NCBI GenBank assembly: GCA_023374025.1
Contig: SIJG01000017.1
Coordinates: forward strand, 1,503,671 to 1,567,670
From: Heterodera schachtii
Taxonomy: Eukaryota > Nematoda > Chromadorea > Rhabditida > Heteroderidae
Reading direction: 5' to 3'
Length of the DNA: 64,000 nucleotides
A program made the position numbers and the translations under genes. Below, piece after piece: positions 1 to 11,500 of the stretch. Under the pieces are notes generated by a model. It was given only the letters and a program-made list of their open reading frames with translations, did no database searches and was not told the origin of the DNA. Every line of letters starts with the position of its first letter. Positions within the stretch are counted from its first letter, which is position 1.

Positions 1-143
1 AATGCAACAGAAGGGGGGGGGAGAGAGGGAGGGAGAGTACGATTTAAGAAGAGAGTGGGGGAGGGGGGAGGGGGGGGGGGGGTGAATTTAGACGAATGGC
101 ACGACAATTGGCCCCAGAGTCAACTGATTTTTCTCTCACAAAT
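1..143. repeat. G-rich low-complexity DNA
   Basis: Bases 10-81 are almost pure purine with several long G runs, the longest at about 68-81. The next 60 bases look like intron ending in a pyrimidine-rich acceptor near 136-143. I see no coding sequence here; it is probably intron of the guanylate cyclase gene that follows. Confidence 0.7.
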
Positions 144-3100
144 CAGTGGTGGTGTGCATCTTCTCCTACACACGTGAATTAACTCGCGAGTTCATGAGTG
201 CCGTAAGCCGTCTCAACATGGTAATTTATCGTCAGTATTTTGAGAATAGAAACCCCGATGAATTTATCAATCAGAATATGTAAATTAATTGGCCAAATGA
301 AATGCCAATTTTGTGTTGTTTTTTCCCGCTTAGAATACCGCCGAGTACGCCTACATTTTGCCGTGGCTCCAATCTGGCCCTAAAGGTCGGTTGTTCTCGG
401 ACTCAATAGTCCGTCTCAGCTTCTTCCACTTAATCACTTGGCTTTTCCTCTAAAGATGCTTCTCCGTGGACGGGCACTTCCGGCGAGGTGCTGCAGCAGG
501 TGAAGGACACTTATGCGAACGCGATAATTGTGGACGATGTGAACGGTTTTGACAACATCATTGTGGACACGTTCATGACCCGAATTGAGAAATATGGAAT
601 GAACCGCGAAGACATGGACCTCGTAAGGGCCGGCAACTTCGGCAAATTCGCCACTTAGCCTTTGGCATTTTCAACCCCTCCCCTCCCCCGCCTCTCTCTC
701 CAGACAAACACTTTTGCCTACCTCCACCTTTACGACTCATTGAAACTGTACGCGTTAGCAGCGCGTAGGGTGTTAAATAAAACGATGGAAATTGACGGAA
801 ATGGGACGGAGGCGGTGTTGGACGGACACCAAATTTGGAATGCCATGAGACGACTGTCCTTTGAGGGTTGGCACTTGACGGACTTTCCAAAGGGAATTGT
901 TCCGCCCTTTAAGGCATTGGTAGTGTCGGTGCCGCGTCCACCGGATTCGTACAAATGGACGACCTCGCGGACAGGTGGACGACAGCTTTGAACAAACGCT
1001 TATTTGTTAGGAACTGACGAAACCGGCGCTTTTTAGGGCCCCCCAATTTGCCGCCTTTTTTATCGCGCCAAACCGCGACAAAGTACTGAAAATGGTCCAA
1101 ATGACCGCTTACCGCGTGCAAAATTGTGACGGGCTGATCAACAAAAGCGGATGCTACGATCTGGTTCAATTTGGCATAAGTGCCCGCCCTAATCCATTTC
1201 CGAATTAAGAAATTGGCCGATGTAATGACCGGCTTTTGGCCTTCCGAAAACGGCTCTTTGCCACCGGATGAGCCAATTTGCGGATTCAGGGGTCAGGTAA
1301 TGAATTGTTTAATGGCATTTAAGCATTCATTTCCTGCTTATTTCCCTCAATCCAGCGTTGCTCTTATACCATCGAAATTGCGATCGCTGTTACAATTTTG
1401 GCATTGATTTTGCTAATTCTTTTGGCTTGGATGTTGCGCCGTTATTGGTCACTTTTGGGAATTAGCCATGGTTGACTTAACCATTTTTTGGCCATTGTTT
1501 AGCCAAACTCGCGCGTTGAACAAAATGTCGTGGCGCTTGTTCTGTGACGATTTTCGACTAATCGACGAAGAAACGGCCAAATCATTGGTAAATTGATCAA
1601 TCAATTTAACTAACCATCACAGATAATTAATCCACGAGAGTCATCAATTGATCTACTAAAAATCAATCAACGATTGATCACTAAATCAATCAATTGATAA
1701 TCACCGGTTGATTGGAGATTCTGATTGATCAGTGATCGATGATTGCCCTTTAAATCGATAATAATTCACTGAATTTTCTTCCGATTTCGTCCCTCTTTTC
1801 TTTCAGTTGTCCCTCGCCAGTGGCAATACCAAATTAAGCAATATGAGCACAGGTGGAAACCGAAAGCACGCCATTTTGGGAGTGAATACCCACGCGACGT
1901 ATCGCCGCTTCGTTCAAAAGCAACCGCTGAAATTCCTCCGCGAAGATTTAGTGCTGTTGACCGCTGTCAAAGACGCGGTCCACGACAATATCAATCCGTT
2001 TTTGGGTGAGTTGACGGGTGCAATCTTATAGGGTTGTTCGAGAGAGAGTCGAGAAGAATCGAAGTCAAGACTCTCGGACATCCGAACATCGAAAGCCCTT
2101 ACAATTTCGACTGATGTTTAATTGGCCAAGGGATGTCATTCAACGAGAAAGAGGAGATGTACATCCTTTGGAAGTTCTGTTCTCGTGGAACAGTCCAAGT
2201 TAGTTTATGTAAATTAAAAGCACTGTGACGGCACAAAACTACGCAAGTGCAGGACATTGTCTACAATAAGAACATGACTTTGGACGAGAAATTCCACGCG
2301 GCATTCGTAAGAGACATAACACTGGTGAGAATTGGGGGGGGGGGCGATAATTAATTAATTATGGCAATTAAGGGCCTTGAATACTTGCACCTTTCCAAAA
2401 TCGGCTTCCACGGCGCGCTTAATCCGTCCGCTTGTGTGATCGATCGAAATTGGTCGGTCCGTCTGACGGACTTCGGGTTGGCCAACATGTTGGAGCGATG
2501 GCTGAAGGAGAGCCAAATTGTGCCGCTTGAGGAGGACAAAAAGGAGGAGGCGGAGGATGAGAGCCGAAAGCGCAGCGGGGGAAAGGAAAATTGTGAGGGG
2601 CAAAAAAGGGATGGATTTGATGGAATAATGCAAACGGATGATCAGATTGTATACCGCAGAATGGGAAAATTGAAGCGTTCGGAAAATGTTCGAATTAAAT
2701 GCCAAATGCTTTCCCCTCCCTTTGCGTCCCATCAGTTAACATTTACTGTCCGCCGGAGATGCTGAAGAACCGAGAACAAAACCGACGGAGACGCATGGAT
2801 CAGAGTTGGGTTCAGCAGTCTATTGCACGGAAACAGGTGAAAAAGGAAGGGGCGGCGTGAAAAATCATCCAAAATGCCAATCCCAACAAAAAGGCCGGCG
2901 ACATTTACGCCTTTGGCATTGTGATGTACGAAATTCTCTTCCGGACGTTGCCCTTTTCAAAGGACATCGATGTGTCTGGTGGGCAATCAGCGAATTGTGA
3001 AGCGAACAAATGCCCTTCGTTGGTTGTCCTTTTAAGGCGTTGGCTCCGCGGGGGACGACGGCTCCCGGCACATTCGGCCGACCATCCAAGACAAAGAGAC

Positions 3101-4651
3101 AACGGTCCACCCGGACTTGGCCGCGCTGCTCATTGACTGTTGGTCGGAAAATGCGGAAATCCGTCCGAGCATTCGTCGGGTGCGGCTGAACACAGAATTA
3201 GTGCTGAAATGGCAAGTGGAGCACGCAAAAAAAAGACAATGCTTATGGAATTTGGCATTGGCATTTAGCCGGGGGTCACTGGTGGAGCAAATGATGCGAG
3301 TGATGGAACAGTACGCGAACAATTTGGAGAAATTGGTGAAGGAGCGCACGGAAATGCTGGAGGAAGCGAACACTCGGGCGGAACGTCTGCTCAATCAGCT
3401 GTTACCCCCGTAAAAGCACCAGCCGACCGATCATTAGCAATTTCAGTCCCCCAAATACGAATGGAAAATTAACAAATTGGCAAAAGGGGCCCTCTTTTGT
3501 CATTGGCTTTGCTTTTCGCTGTCCCTTCTCCGCTGTGCCTTCCTTTTCAGATATGTGGCGGTTGAACTGAAGGCCGGCCGTCGCGTGGTAAGAGGCGTAA
3601 TTAGTCAGCTAATTGATCAATTAGTGACACAGTCACACTTTGACAGCCTCCCGAAATGTTCTCATCGGCTACCATTCTGTTTTCCAACATTGTCGGATTC
3701 ACACGAATTTGCCAGGAATCGAGCCCACTCGAAGTGGTCACTTTACTCAATGGAATTTATGCCGGCTTTGACGAGAAAATCCTCGAGCACGGCGCATACA
3801 AAGTGGAAACGGTAGGCATCGACACCTACAGAAACTGTTGCCACAAATGATCATAATTGGGGCAATTAGATCGGAGACGCTTACATGATCGTGGCCGGGA
3901 TTCCACCGCCAAAAGAGCAAAATGCCGAGGCACAGACAAAACACGTGGAGCAAGTGTCAAGCATAGCATTGTCCATGAGGAAGGTTTTGATCGGAAACAA
4001 ACGGCCCTTCTAAGCTATGCTTTCAGTTTCTCGAGGGATTCGAAATTCCGCACCGGCGTCGAGAAAAAGTTGGCTTAAGAGATTTGCACAATATATAATT
4101 TGACATTTAACTGCTTGAGGTGAAATGCCGCTGGGGCTTCCACTCGGGGCCGGTGAGACACTTGCGAAATGGTATTAATTAACCCCTTCTACCGTAAGGT
4201 GGCTGCCGGAGTTGTTGGCCTGACAGCTCCGAGATACTGTCTGTTTGGTGATACGGTAGGCATAAAAAGAGCGGTCTATGAATTCGCATGTTTTTTTTGT
4301 TCGACATAATAATAATGTTTAGGTAAATACGTCCTCACGGATGGAATCAACGGGGTAAACAAAATGCCAATTTGGCAAAAAGTCGTTCTAATTATGTTAA
4401 GACTTCCGGAAAAAATCCAAATCAGTGAGCAGTCCTTCATGATGCTTTCCACGCATTACCCCGAATTCGTCTGTGAACACAGAGGCCAAGTGGAGATTAA
4501 AGTTGGCATAGCGTAAAGATGATTAGCGGCATTTTGTATTACTAATTGCCAGGGGAAAGGGCTGTGCACCACTTATTGGCTGATCAAAAAGAGCATTGGA
4601 CATTTGTCGGCCGAACAGCGCCAACTCCATTCCTTCCAGCAATTTTACTAA
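144..4651 (+). CDS. Receptor-type guanylate cyclase, 5' end outside window
   Basis: This is a single-pass membrane cyclase that would make cGMP from GTP in response to an extracellular ligand. Exons at about 144-223, 333-391, 455-640 and 704-880 encode part of an ANF-receptor ligand-binding domain (motifs [35 protein letters not shown]). A transmembrane helix lies near 1365-1435 ([18 protein letters not shown]). The kinase-homology domain follows (1807-3230), with [12 protein letters not shown] in place of HRD, then LTDFGLANM and [16 protein letters not shown] dimerisation coiled coil is at 3280-3412, and the class III cyclase domain runs from 3551 to the stop. The guanine-selecting residues are kept ([12 protein letters not shown]), as is the second metal Asp (IGDAYMIV, 3871). 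The first metal-binding Asp is Asn: FSNIVGFT at 3680-3703 instead of FSDIVGFT. At least 15 small introns interrupt the gene. The start codon lies to the left. C. elegans has a large gcy family and no specific orthologue is claimed. Confidence 0.93.
1590..1804. repeat. Intron rich in ATCAATTGAT/TGATCA palindromes
   Basis: This intron of the cyclase gene contains many overlapping copies of TGATCAATCAA, ATCAATTGATC and GATTGATCA, which are self-complementary or mutually complementary. It can fold extensively as RNA. I recognise no element family. Confidence 0.5.
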
Positions 4652-4925
4652 TTCATCGAAAGAAAAAGCAAATGAAAGCGAAAAGACGGACGGAATTTGA
4701 TTAGAGCCAATTAATGAATAATAGTAATGACTGACAAATGATAAAACGAAGCACTCTTTTCACACCTAATAAAACTAGCCGAAAAGCCGCAGCAATTTAA
4801 AATTAATAAAGAATTAAATCAACAAAATCAATGGGAAAGTGTGCCTATCGCTAGCAAATAATTCCCAGCAACTTTCTCATTTTTTTTGATCAACGATCAT
4901 ATTTTAAAAATAAAAACACGGTAGC
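4652..4925. other. Convergent 3' intergenic region
   Basis: AT-rich spacer between the plus-strand cyclase and the minus-strand small gene. AATAAA-type poly(A) signals for the cyclase occur near 4767 and 4804. Nothing else is visible. Confidence 0.5.
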
Positions 4926-5075
4926 ATTTATTACTCAGAGTGAAATTAACAACAAAATAAAAACAAATCAAGCAAATGTACGGTATTCAATAGAGGGTAC
5001 AACTCGAGAATTAAGTAGTTAGGCTTATGCCTTATGGGACAACAACAGAGAGATCGAAGAACATCGCATTTCGAT

Positions 5076-5402
5076 TTAATTTCCGAATATACTCGCGAGG
5101 CCTCCCAGCACAGCAACGTCTTTGAAACTTTCAGGCGTAAGCGCAACAACCAAAAGGAGAATAGCGAACAGAATCACGAGAATCAGAATGCAGAGGCACA
5201 AGCCGATGCACACCTTCGAAACACCGCCTTAAATAGGGAAAATGAGAGCGACGAGTTGAGCTAATTGCAGAAACAAAGTCAAAAGTCACCCACCACCATC
5301 CATCGAACTGTCCGCTCCAAATCCCGAAGCTGCAGGAGTGGTGCCTTTGCGTCGCGTTATTCTTTTTGTTAACCTGTCGAGAAAACCGTAGGCTTCAGAC
5401 AT
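5076..5402 (-). CDS. Small single-pass membrane protein, unrecognised
   Basis: The predicted protein is about 87 residues in two exons. Exon 1 starts at 5402 (MSEAYGFLDRLTKRITRRKG) and is basic then Ser/Gly-rich. An intron at about 5228-5292 (GT donor, TTTAAG acceptor) leads into exon 2, whose first half is one hydrophobic helix (VCIGLCLCILILVILFAILL) followed by about 20 residues ending SIFGN. An AATAAA on the minus strand near 4926-4931 could serve as poly(A) signal. The architecture (basic N-terminus, one helix, short tail) suggests a small tail-proximal membrane protein, possibly secretory or mitochondrial. I know no family. The open frame at 5034-5264 on the plus strand is its antisense shadow. 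Confidence 0.5.
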
Positions 5403-5650
5403 TGTGATGCGGTTTAGTTCAGTTAAATAGGTATTTCGCTTTGCTAAAATTTTTTCAATGTAAAATTGTATGAAAAATTGGAGGTCAGGTTGAAAAAGGA
5501 ATGAAAAAGACCAGCATCCGTTCCGACCAATTGCGAACCCCGGACCCAAATTCGAACAAAAAGCAAAAAAAAATTAATTCACATTTATTGCCCAAAATCG
5601 AATAATTAAATGTAGGGCGTAAACTGTACATATGTATGTAAAAGATTACC

Positions 5651-5774
5651 TATATACTCAGTCTCAAAAGAATTGCACCAAAAACGATTTTCTCAAAATG
5701 AATGGTGGCAAAAAAGATCTTTTTTATGTACGCCAAAAGAAACATCAATTAGTGCAACTTTTGAGACTATATGT
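5651..5774. mobile_element. Short MITE with imperfect terminal inverted repeats
   Basis: The left end reads AGTCTCAAAAGAATTGCAC and the right end is its near reverse complement GTGCAACTTTTGAGACT, differing by an AA insertion. TA dinucleotides flank both ends. At about 120 bp, with these ends, it fits a Tc1/mariner-type MITE. It sits just upstream of the ABHD2-like gene. The family assignment is inference; the inverted ends are directly visible. Confidence 0.6.
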
Positions 5775-5909
5775 GTAATTTCAATGTTGAGCTTTTAAAG
5801 CACTAACTTCTGGCTTATCATTGATCTCGTTTTTCCACGGACCAATGAATGCATTTTCTGTTTCTTATTCTATGTAAGTATCAACAACATTCTTCCTAAA
5901 ATCAACAAA

Positions 5910-8257
5910 ATGCAATTTGTTTTTCCACTTGCACCGAGCTTCGAGGCGTTGCTTTCTTCTCCCGGCTACGCCATATTCATCATCTTTCTTTTTTTGATTG
6001 CCCGTTTTCTGAAATTGACCAGCTTCGATGAAAAGCCAAAAATCACGCTGAGAAAGAACAAAAGGAGAAATTCGTCTCAAAAATGTTCACATTTAATGGA
6101 GGAAGGAAGTCAATGTGCGACTGGTCCGTTTGTTGAATTAGCTGAACTTTTTGTGCAATGTTCGATTCTGCAAGAACTGTCAGTAATTTATGCACTCATT
6201 CATTGATGGTCCAGTAAAAACCCCTCCCCCCCCCCCTTTCTTCAGTTATACTCCGCCGTCAATTTGGGGCCGTAACGGTCATCTCCAAACAATTGCTTAT
6301 GGCCTACTCGGCCACCATTCACTCAAGAGGACATTCGATTGTCGGCATTTGGTTCGCTTGTCCGATGGAACAACTGCAACATTCGACTTGTTCGAGCCTG
6401 TTTCAGCACACCAAAATGGGGGTAATGCCAATGAATCGAATGTCAGTGCGATTCTTTGTCAGGTGACTTCACTTTGGTCTTCTGTCCCGGGATTGCCAAT
6501 TGTAGCGAATCCAATTACATTCGCACTTGCGTCCATCATGCCCAAGAGAAGGGTTATCGTTGTGCAGTTTTAAATCACATTGGTGTTCTGAAAAATGTTC
6601 AGCTTACGTCGCAACGGATTTTTTCTTATGGTAATTTTTGTAAGCATTTTGAGTTGGGTTGGAAATTGCCAAAATAAATGCCCGAACAAAAGGAATTATA
6701 TTAAAAGTCAGTTTTGTATCTGATTACATAATACAAAGGATTAGTCAAAACATATGCATTGATTTATTCGAATTCAGAACCATTTAATTATTTTTAAACA
6801 TTTTAAATGACCTATTTTTATCCTCCCGCTTCCCTCGCCTCGTCCCATGTTAATCCCCCCTTTATACGCTTCAAATTTCAGGTGGCAATGGTGAAATGGA
6901 AGCGATGTTCAGGGTTCTTGCCAAGTTGTACCCGCGAACTTATTTCATTGGCATTGGCTTTAGTATGGGTGCCAATGTGCTGACTAACTGTTTGGCTTCT
7001 GGACTCGATCCTTCTATTTCTTCGCGCATTCTTCTCGGCATTTCCGTTTGCCAAGGCTATTGCGCTTCGGAGTGCTTTGAATCGTTTTTTTTCACCTTTA
7101 ATTTTCCCTTTTAGTGCTTCTTCCCTTTTATTCGATTGGCAAGGCGGGCGACGTTTGTACAATTACATAATCACAGAAAGTGTTAAACGATTACTTCGGC
7201 GGAATTACGCAATGGTTGTTCAGCCCCATGTGAAGTCGGGATTGGTGGATGAACGAGTAAGCAATCACTCGGGTGGGGTGTGAGATGGATTTTGCTGTCC
7301 TGAAAACTTAAAAAATTTTATTTTAAAAAACATTTTCAAAAGAAAGAAAAAATATTGGAAAATTGGTAATAGTTTGGTTTGTTCCCCCTATTCTTCAAAA
7401 AATTTTTACTTAGAAATACACTCGGGGCTAATTTTCGCATTTGTATTTGAAAAACGTGTTTTTATAGAATTATTTTTTATCATTATCGATAAAAAAAGAT
7501 TCATTTTATGTCGAGTGACCCTGAAACCTTTGGGAAATATTCTAACAAAGGGAGAAAAGATAAAAAATTTATCCTAAGTAATTTTTCTTCATTTGTAGAT
7601 TTAAACTACAAATAAAATTTATTGTTATGTAACTGGTTTTAACGAATTGTCTTTTACCAATTTTTTGTTTAAAAAACAGCTACAGTTATTTATCTTTTCA
7701 GAAACTTTGGTCGTCGACTTCGCTTCTTTGGCTTGACGAATTTTACAGTCGACGGGTGCACAACTTTGCTTCAGTTTCGGATTACTATTCCCATATAAGC
7801 TGCCTTCCACGCATTAAAGACATAAAGATTCCTATGGTTGGTATTAAAAATGAACAAAAAAACTAAATTTTTTTATTTAAATAAAATTGTTTTCAGATTT
7901 TCATCAACACTTTGGACGACCCTCTTGTGCCCGAAGCTCTTTGGGAACCAGTTCGGCAGTTGTGCGAAACGCACCCTCTCCATGCTTTTGTTTTGCTTAA
8001 ACATGGCGGACATTTGGGCTTTCTCGAGGGCAATTCTCTGAGGCCTCGCTCGATAACTTGGCTTGACCGTTTCATCCTCCAAGTTGCTGCGGCAGTTAGT
8101 GAAAATGTGTGTTTTATTCTGCTATTTGACAATGATAAAACAAAACTATTTTACTTAATAGTTGGAAATTGGCGAGATGAGGGCGAGCTGTTCAACCTTG
8201 GCCGATGTTTTTGATTCGGAAGAAGAAGCCGAAGCATTTGATGACGCCTTTAATTAG
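5910..8257 (+). CDS. Alpha/beta hydrolase, ABHD2/ABHD1/ABHD3 family
   Basis: This is a membrane-anchored serine hydrolase; vertebrate ABHD2 is a monoacylglycerol lipase. An N-terminal helix (AIFIIFLFLIARFL) anchors it. The family signature SIWGRNGHLQT follows at about 6250, then FCPGIANCSESNYIRT near 6485. The nucleophile elbow GFSMGAN is at 6955-6975 (Ser in GxSxG), the acid is in NTLDDPLVP (7908-7935) and the histidine in KHGGHLGF (8001-8025), so the triad looks complete. A divergent acidic tail (EEEAEAFDDAFN) ends at 8257. Introns are very small: the one at 6422-6462 is only 41 nt, and the acceptor before SIWGR is preceded by a C-homopolymer. The start at 5910 precedes the anchor helix. 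MED23 starts about 280 bp downstream on the same strand, so the two could share an operon. Confidence 0.9.
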
Positions 8258-8537
8258 TAAAGCTTTAATTATCCAAACACGTGACACTTGCTCATTGACC
8301 TTGTGACCAAATCTCTATTGTTTATGTTCCAATAGTTAGTGCAATTAATACATTTTTGAATCATATTCACTGCATTTTTGTTGCAAAATTCTTTCATTTG
8401 CCGGGTTGTCATAATAGTCTGATTTTTTGATAAAATTATACTGCTTGATTTTTACCTTTTGTGTTTTGTTTTTGTCAATTACTTTTCATATAAACTTACA
8501 AAATCCGTTTTTTCTAATTTTGCTGTTTTATTGTCAA
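8258..8537. other. Short same-strand intergenic spacer
   Basis: AT-rich spacer of 280 bp between ABHD2-like and MED23. A gap of this size between same-strand genes is compatible with SL2-type operon processing, but no decisive motif is visible. Confidence 0.4.
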
Positions 8538-11500
8538 ATGGATGATTCCACTTTGTCCTCTTCGTCCGCTCTTCCCTTTCACTCCCCAATTGAGGCTTCA
8601 TCCTCTTCCTCCACCAGTTCGTCCAATTTCAACTTTCTTTGCATTGGTAATGAGGCGGAGAAGCTCAAATGGTTGGTGCTGAACCACGTGAGGCCAAATG
8701 CGTTAAAGAAAATGTTCGAGCCGTTGATGCAAAAGAGGCGACGGGCGGTGAATTTGGAGGACGAATTGGTCTGTGTGCAGGCGTGCATGCTCCTCCAATC
8801 ATTGGTCGGTGGTCCGCGGTTTGATGCGCAAAAACACCGTTTTCAACTTTTATGAGCCCTCTGAGACCGACCGAAACAAACAGCCCGTGGAGTTGGAGCA
8901 GGCGTGCCTCTCTCTGATCGGTCTGTTGAGCACGGAAAAGACCCATCTGAACGCATTGGATCGCATCATCACCAAAATAATCATGGCAGCATATGAGGAG
9001 AAAGTCATCACATTATTGTAAGAAAAAATAGCAAAATCATCGAATTGGAAATTACCATCACCACGTTTTTCAGATTGACTTGTCAGCTGTTGGTCGCTAG
9101 CATCGACTTTCGCATGAAAATTCCGCTTAATCCGCAAAAGATAAGATTTGTACGGAAAAGCATGGACCAATTGGACTACAAAAACATGCGCGACCTGCTC
9201 AAGCAGTTGTTGGTGGAGAAGTTGGACAAAATGCAGTGCCAATTGACCGAATATCAGCAGAGGAATTTGGCACCGATTGAAGAGGTGGCTCAAAATGAGA
9301 AGTGAACTCTACGGGATAAGGATCATTTATGAGTGATTAATTGTGTGTTCAGTTAGTGATCGACTTGATTGACAGAAGCAAGAATTATTGTCCTGCGCTT
9401 TTTTTCATCAACGAAATCAGTCGCATGGACCCGTGCCACACGTCCATTCACTTTTTACCGGTAATGACCCAATTCTCTATTAAAATTCTTTATCTTTCCC
9501 ATCATTAGCGCGTTTCTTGGAAAATCCGCGAAATGATCGCTTCGTTTCGGCCCCTCGCCGAAATTGGTTCCATGCTCGGCCGTTCCTGGATGTGGCCCGT
9601 GCCCGCTTCGCCCTCCTTCTCTTGGAGTTCTCCGACGTGCAGTGCGTGGAAATTAGACGAAAAGCAATGCAAACTTTACTTCAAGACGCACTTGCCGTAC
9701 AGCAGGTGATCACTCACTCAACTAACAATCCCTTGGGGTTTTTGGAATACAACTTTTCGAATAGATCGTATTTTCATTCCAATTAATCATATTTTCAGTG
9801 AAAATACCACCCCACAAACCTACTTGCAGTACATTCTCTTCAAACAGCCCCATGGCCAAGACAATTTGAACGTAATCGCCAGTTTTTAGTGAGTTTTGTT
9901 CACTCTCCTCTCCAATTAAGCACATTCTCCGCTCGTCAACTTCACAGACTCCGTGCTCCCGTATCCAATGTGATGAGGTCATTCAACTGCTCATTTTGGA
10001 GGCGATGTGCGCCATGGAGGACTCGGAACAGCCCGTGCTGGCGCCGGTCAACCAGTACAATTGGCTGCACCTTTCCCACTTGGTCACCCATGCTCTGTAC
10101 ATGCAAAACTGCACATTGAGGTCAAATCTTTTGTTTCAATTTATTATGTTTTCTTAATTTATTTTTAATTTCAGTGAGCTGTTGAAAATGTTGTTGCCAC
10201 AGTTGAGAAGTTGTCAAGTAACTTCGTCCGTTTTCCAATTTGTTCATTTATTTCTTTCTCCATTTAATAGTATTTGCGAGCGAAGGACGAATTGATGTGG
10301 ATTCTGCTCCAATTGGTTGCCTACGCCCGTTCTCGCGAGAAGAATTTGGTCCAACAGCAGCAACAACAAAATGGCCAAAGCGGGGCACAAATACTCTCCG
10401 TCGTTGGGTTGGGCGCACAAAATCGGGAATTGGTTTTGGATATTTTTAACGTAATTTGTCACAAATTGGCAATAATTTGGTTTTCACTCCAATTGCTCAT
10501 CAGGTTTTGTACACTGACAAGAACATGAATTGGGCCACCACCTGTTCCACGGAGAACCCTCTGAATATGGTTTTTCTTTGCTTATTAGCCATTGCTTTGA
10601 CTGATTTTTTGTCAATTTTATGTCCGATTTTTTGCTCCGGCCGCCATTTGGATCAATTTGGTGCATCCAGTCGCTTTTCCCATTGCGTCCACTTCAGAAG
10701 AAAGTCAGCCTCAGCCACCGGAAAAACTGAAGCCACTCATCGATTTCATCGGTTTAAACTGAACGAAAATATCGTCAAATTATTTATTTTATCCAGAAAA
10801 ACAGTTGGATGCAAGCAAACCGCTGGACAAAACGTTGGCCCTTCTGGCGGTCATTGCCAATTCGTACAGCAACAATCGCGAGGTGTTCGAGGAACACGTC
10901 AGCTCCGCGGTGTTTCGGATTCTTGGCCAGAGCATTGTTCATCAGCAGCAAGTGCTATTCATACAAAGGCTCTTTTAGCTTCTCCCCTAATTGTTTTTAG
11001 CCTCATCAACCCGAAAAGTGTTGGGTTTTGCCCGGCGGACGGCGAACTGAACAGAATTTGCGTGCATTGGACTTGACTTTTCTGGACTCACTTACTTTCC
11101 ATGCCAAAGTGCAAATTTACAAGTCAACATTTCGTCTCTACAGCCAACTATTCCATAAAGATGCGACACCTAATTTTGCATTAATAAGGTGGTCCAATGT
11201 TACTCCATTTTGTTTGTCTTTTTACGGAATTTTTCAGATTGCCAACCCCGGCACTCGTGGAAAGTTTGGCGCGACTTTTGTTGAGCACGGAATTGGTCAG
11301 TTTTTCGGTTTTTTCCACATTACCAAAACTTGCAATTCACCATGTCAGATCGACCTTAATGGTGCCATCTTTTACATGCACATTTTCTCCGCTCTTCATT
11401 ATGCCACCAACGTTCCAACGAATGAAAGTGAACAGAAACTTTACCCCGTCCGAATTGATTTCTTAGCAGTCCGTGCAATTATTTTACAGTGAAATCACTT

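Noticed and set aside
5034..5264. Plus-strand ORF rich in Asn/Gln/Glu
   Set aside because: It is the antisense of the small membrane-protein exon, whose hydrophobic helix and splice sites fit better.
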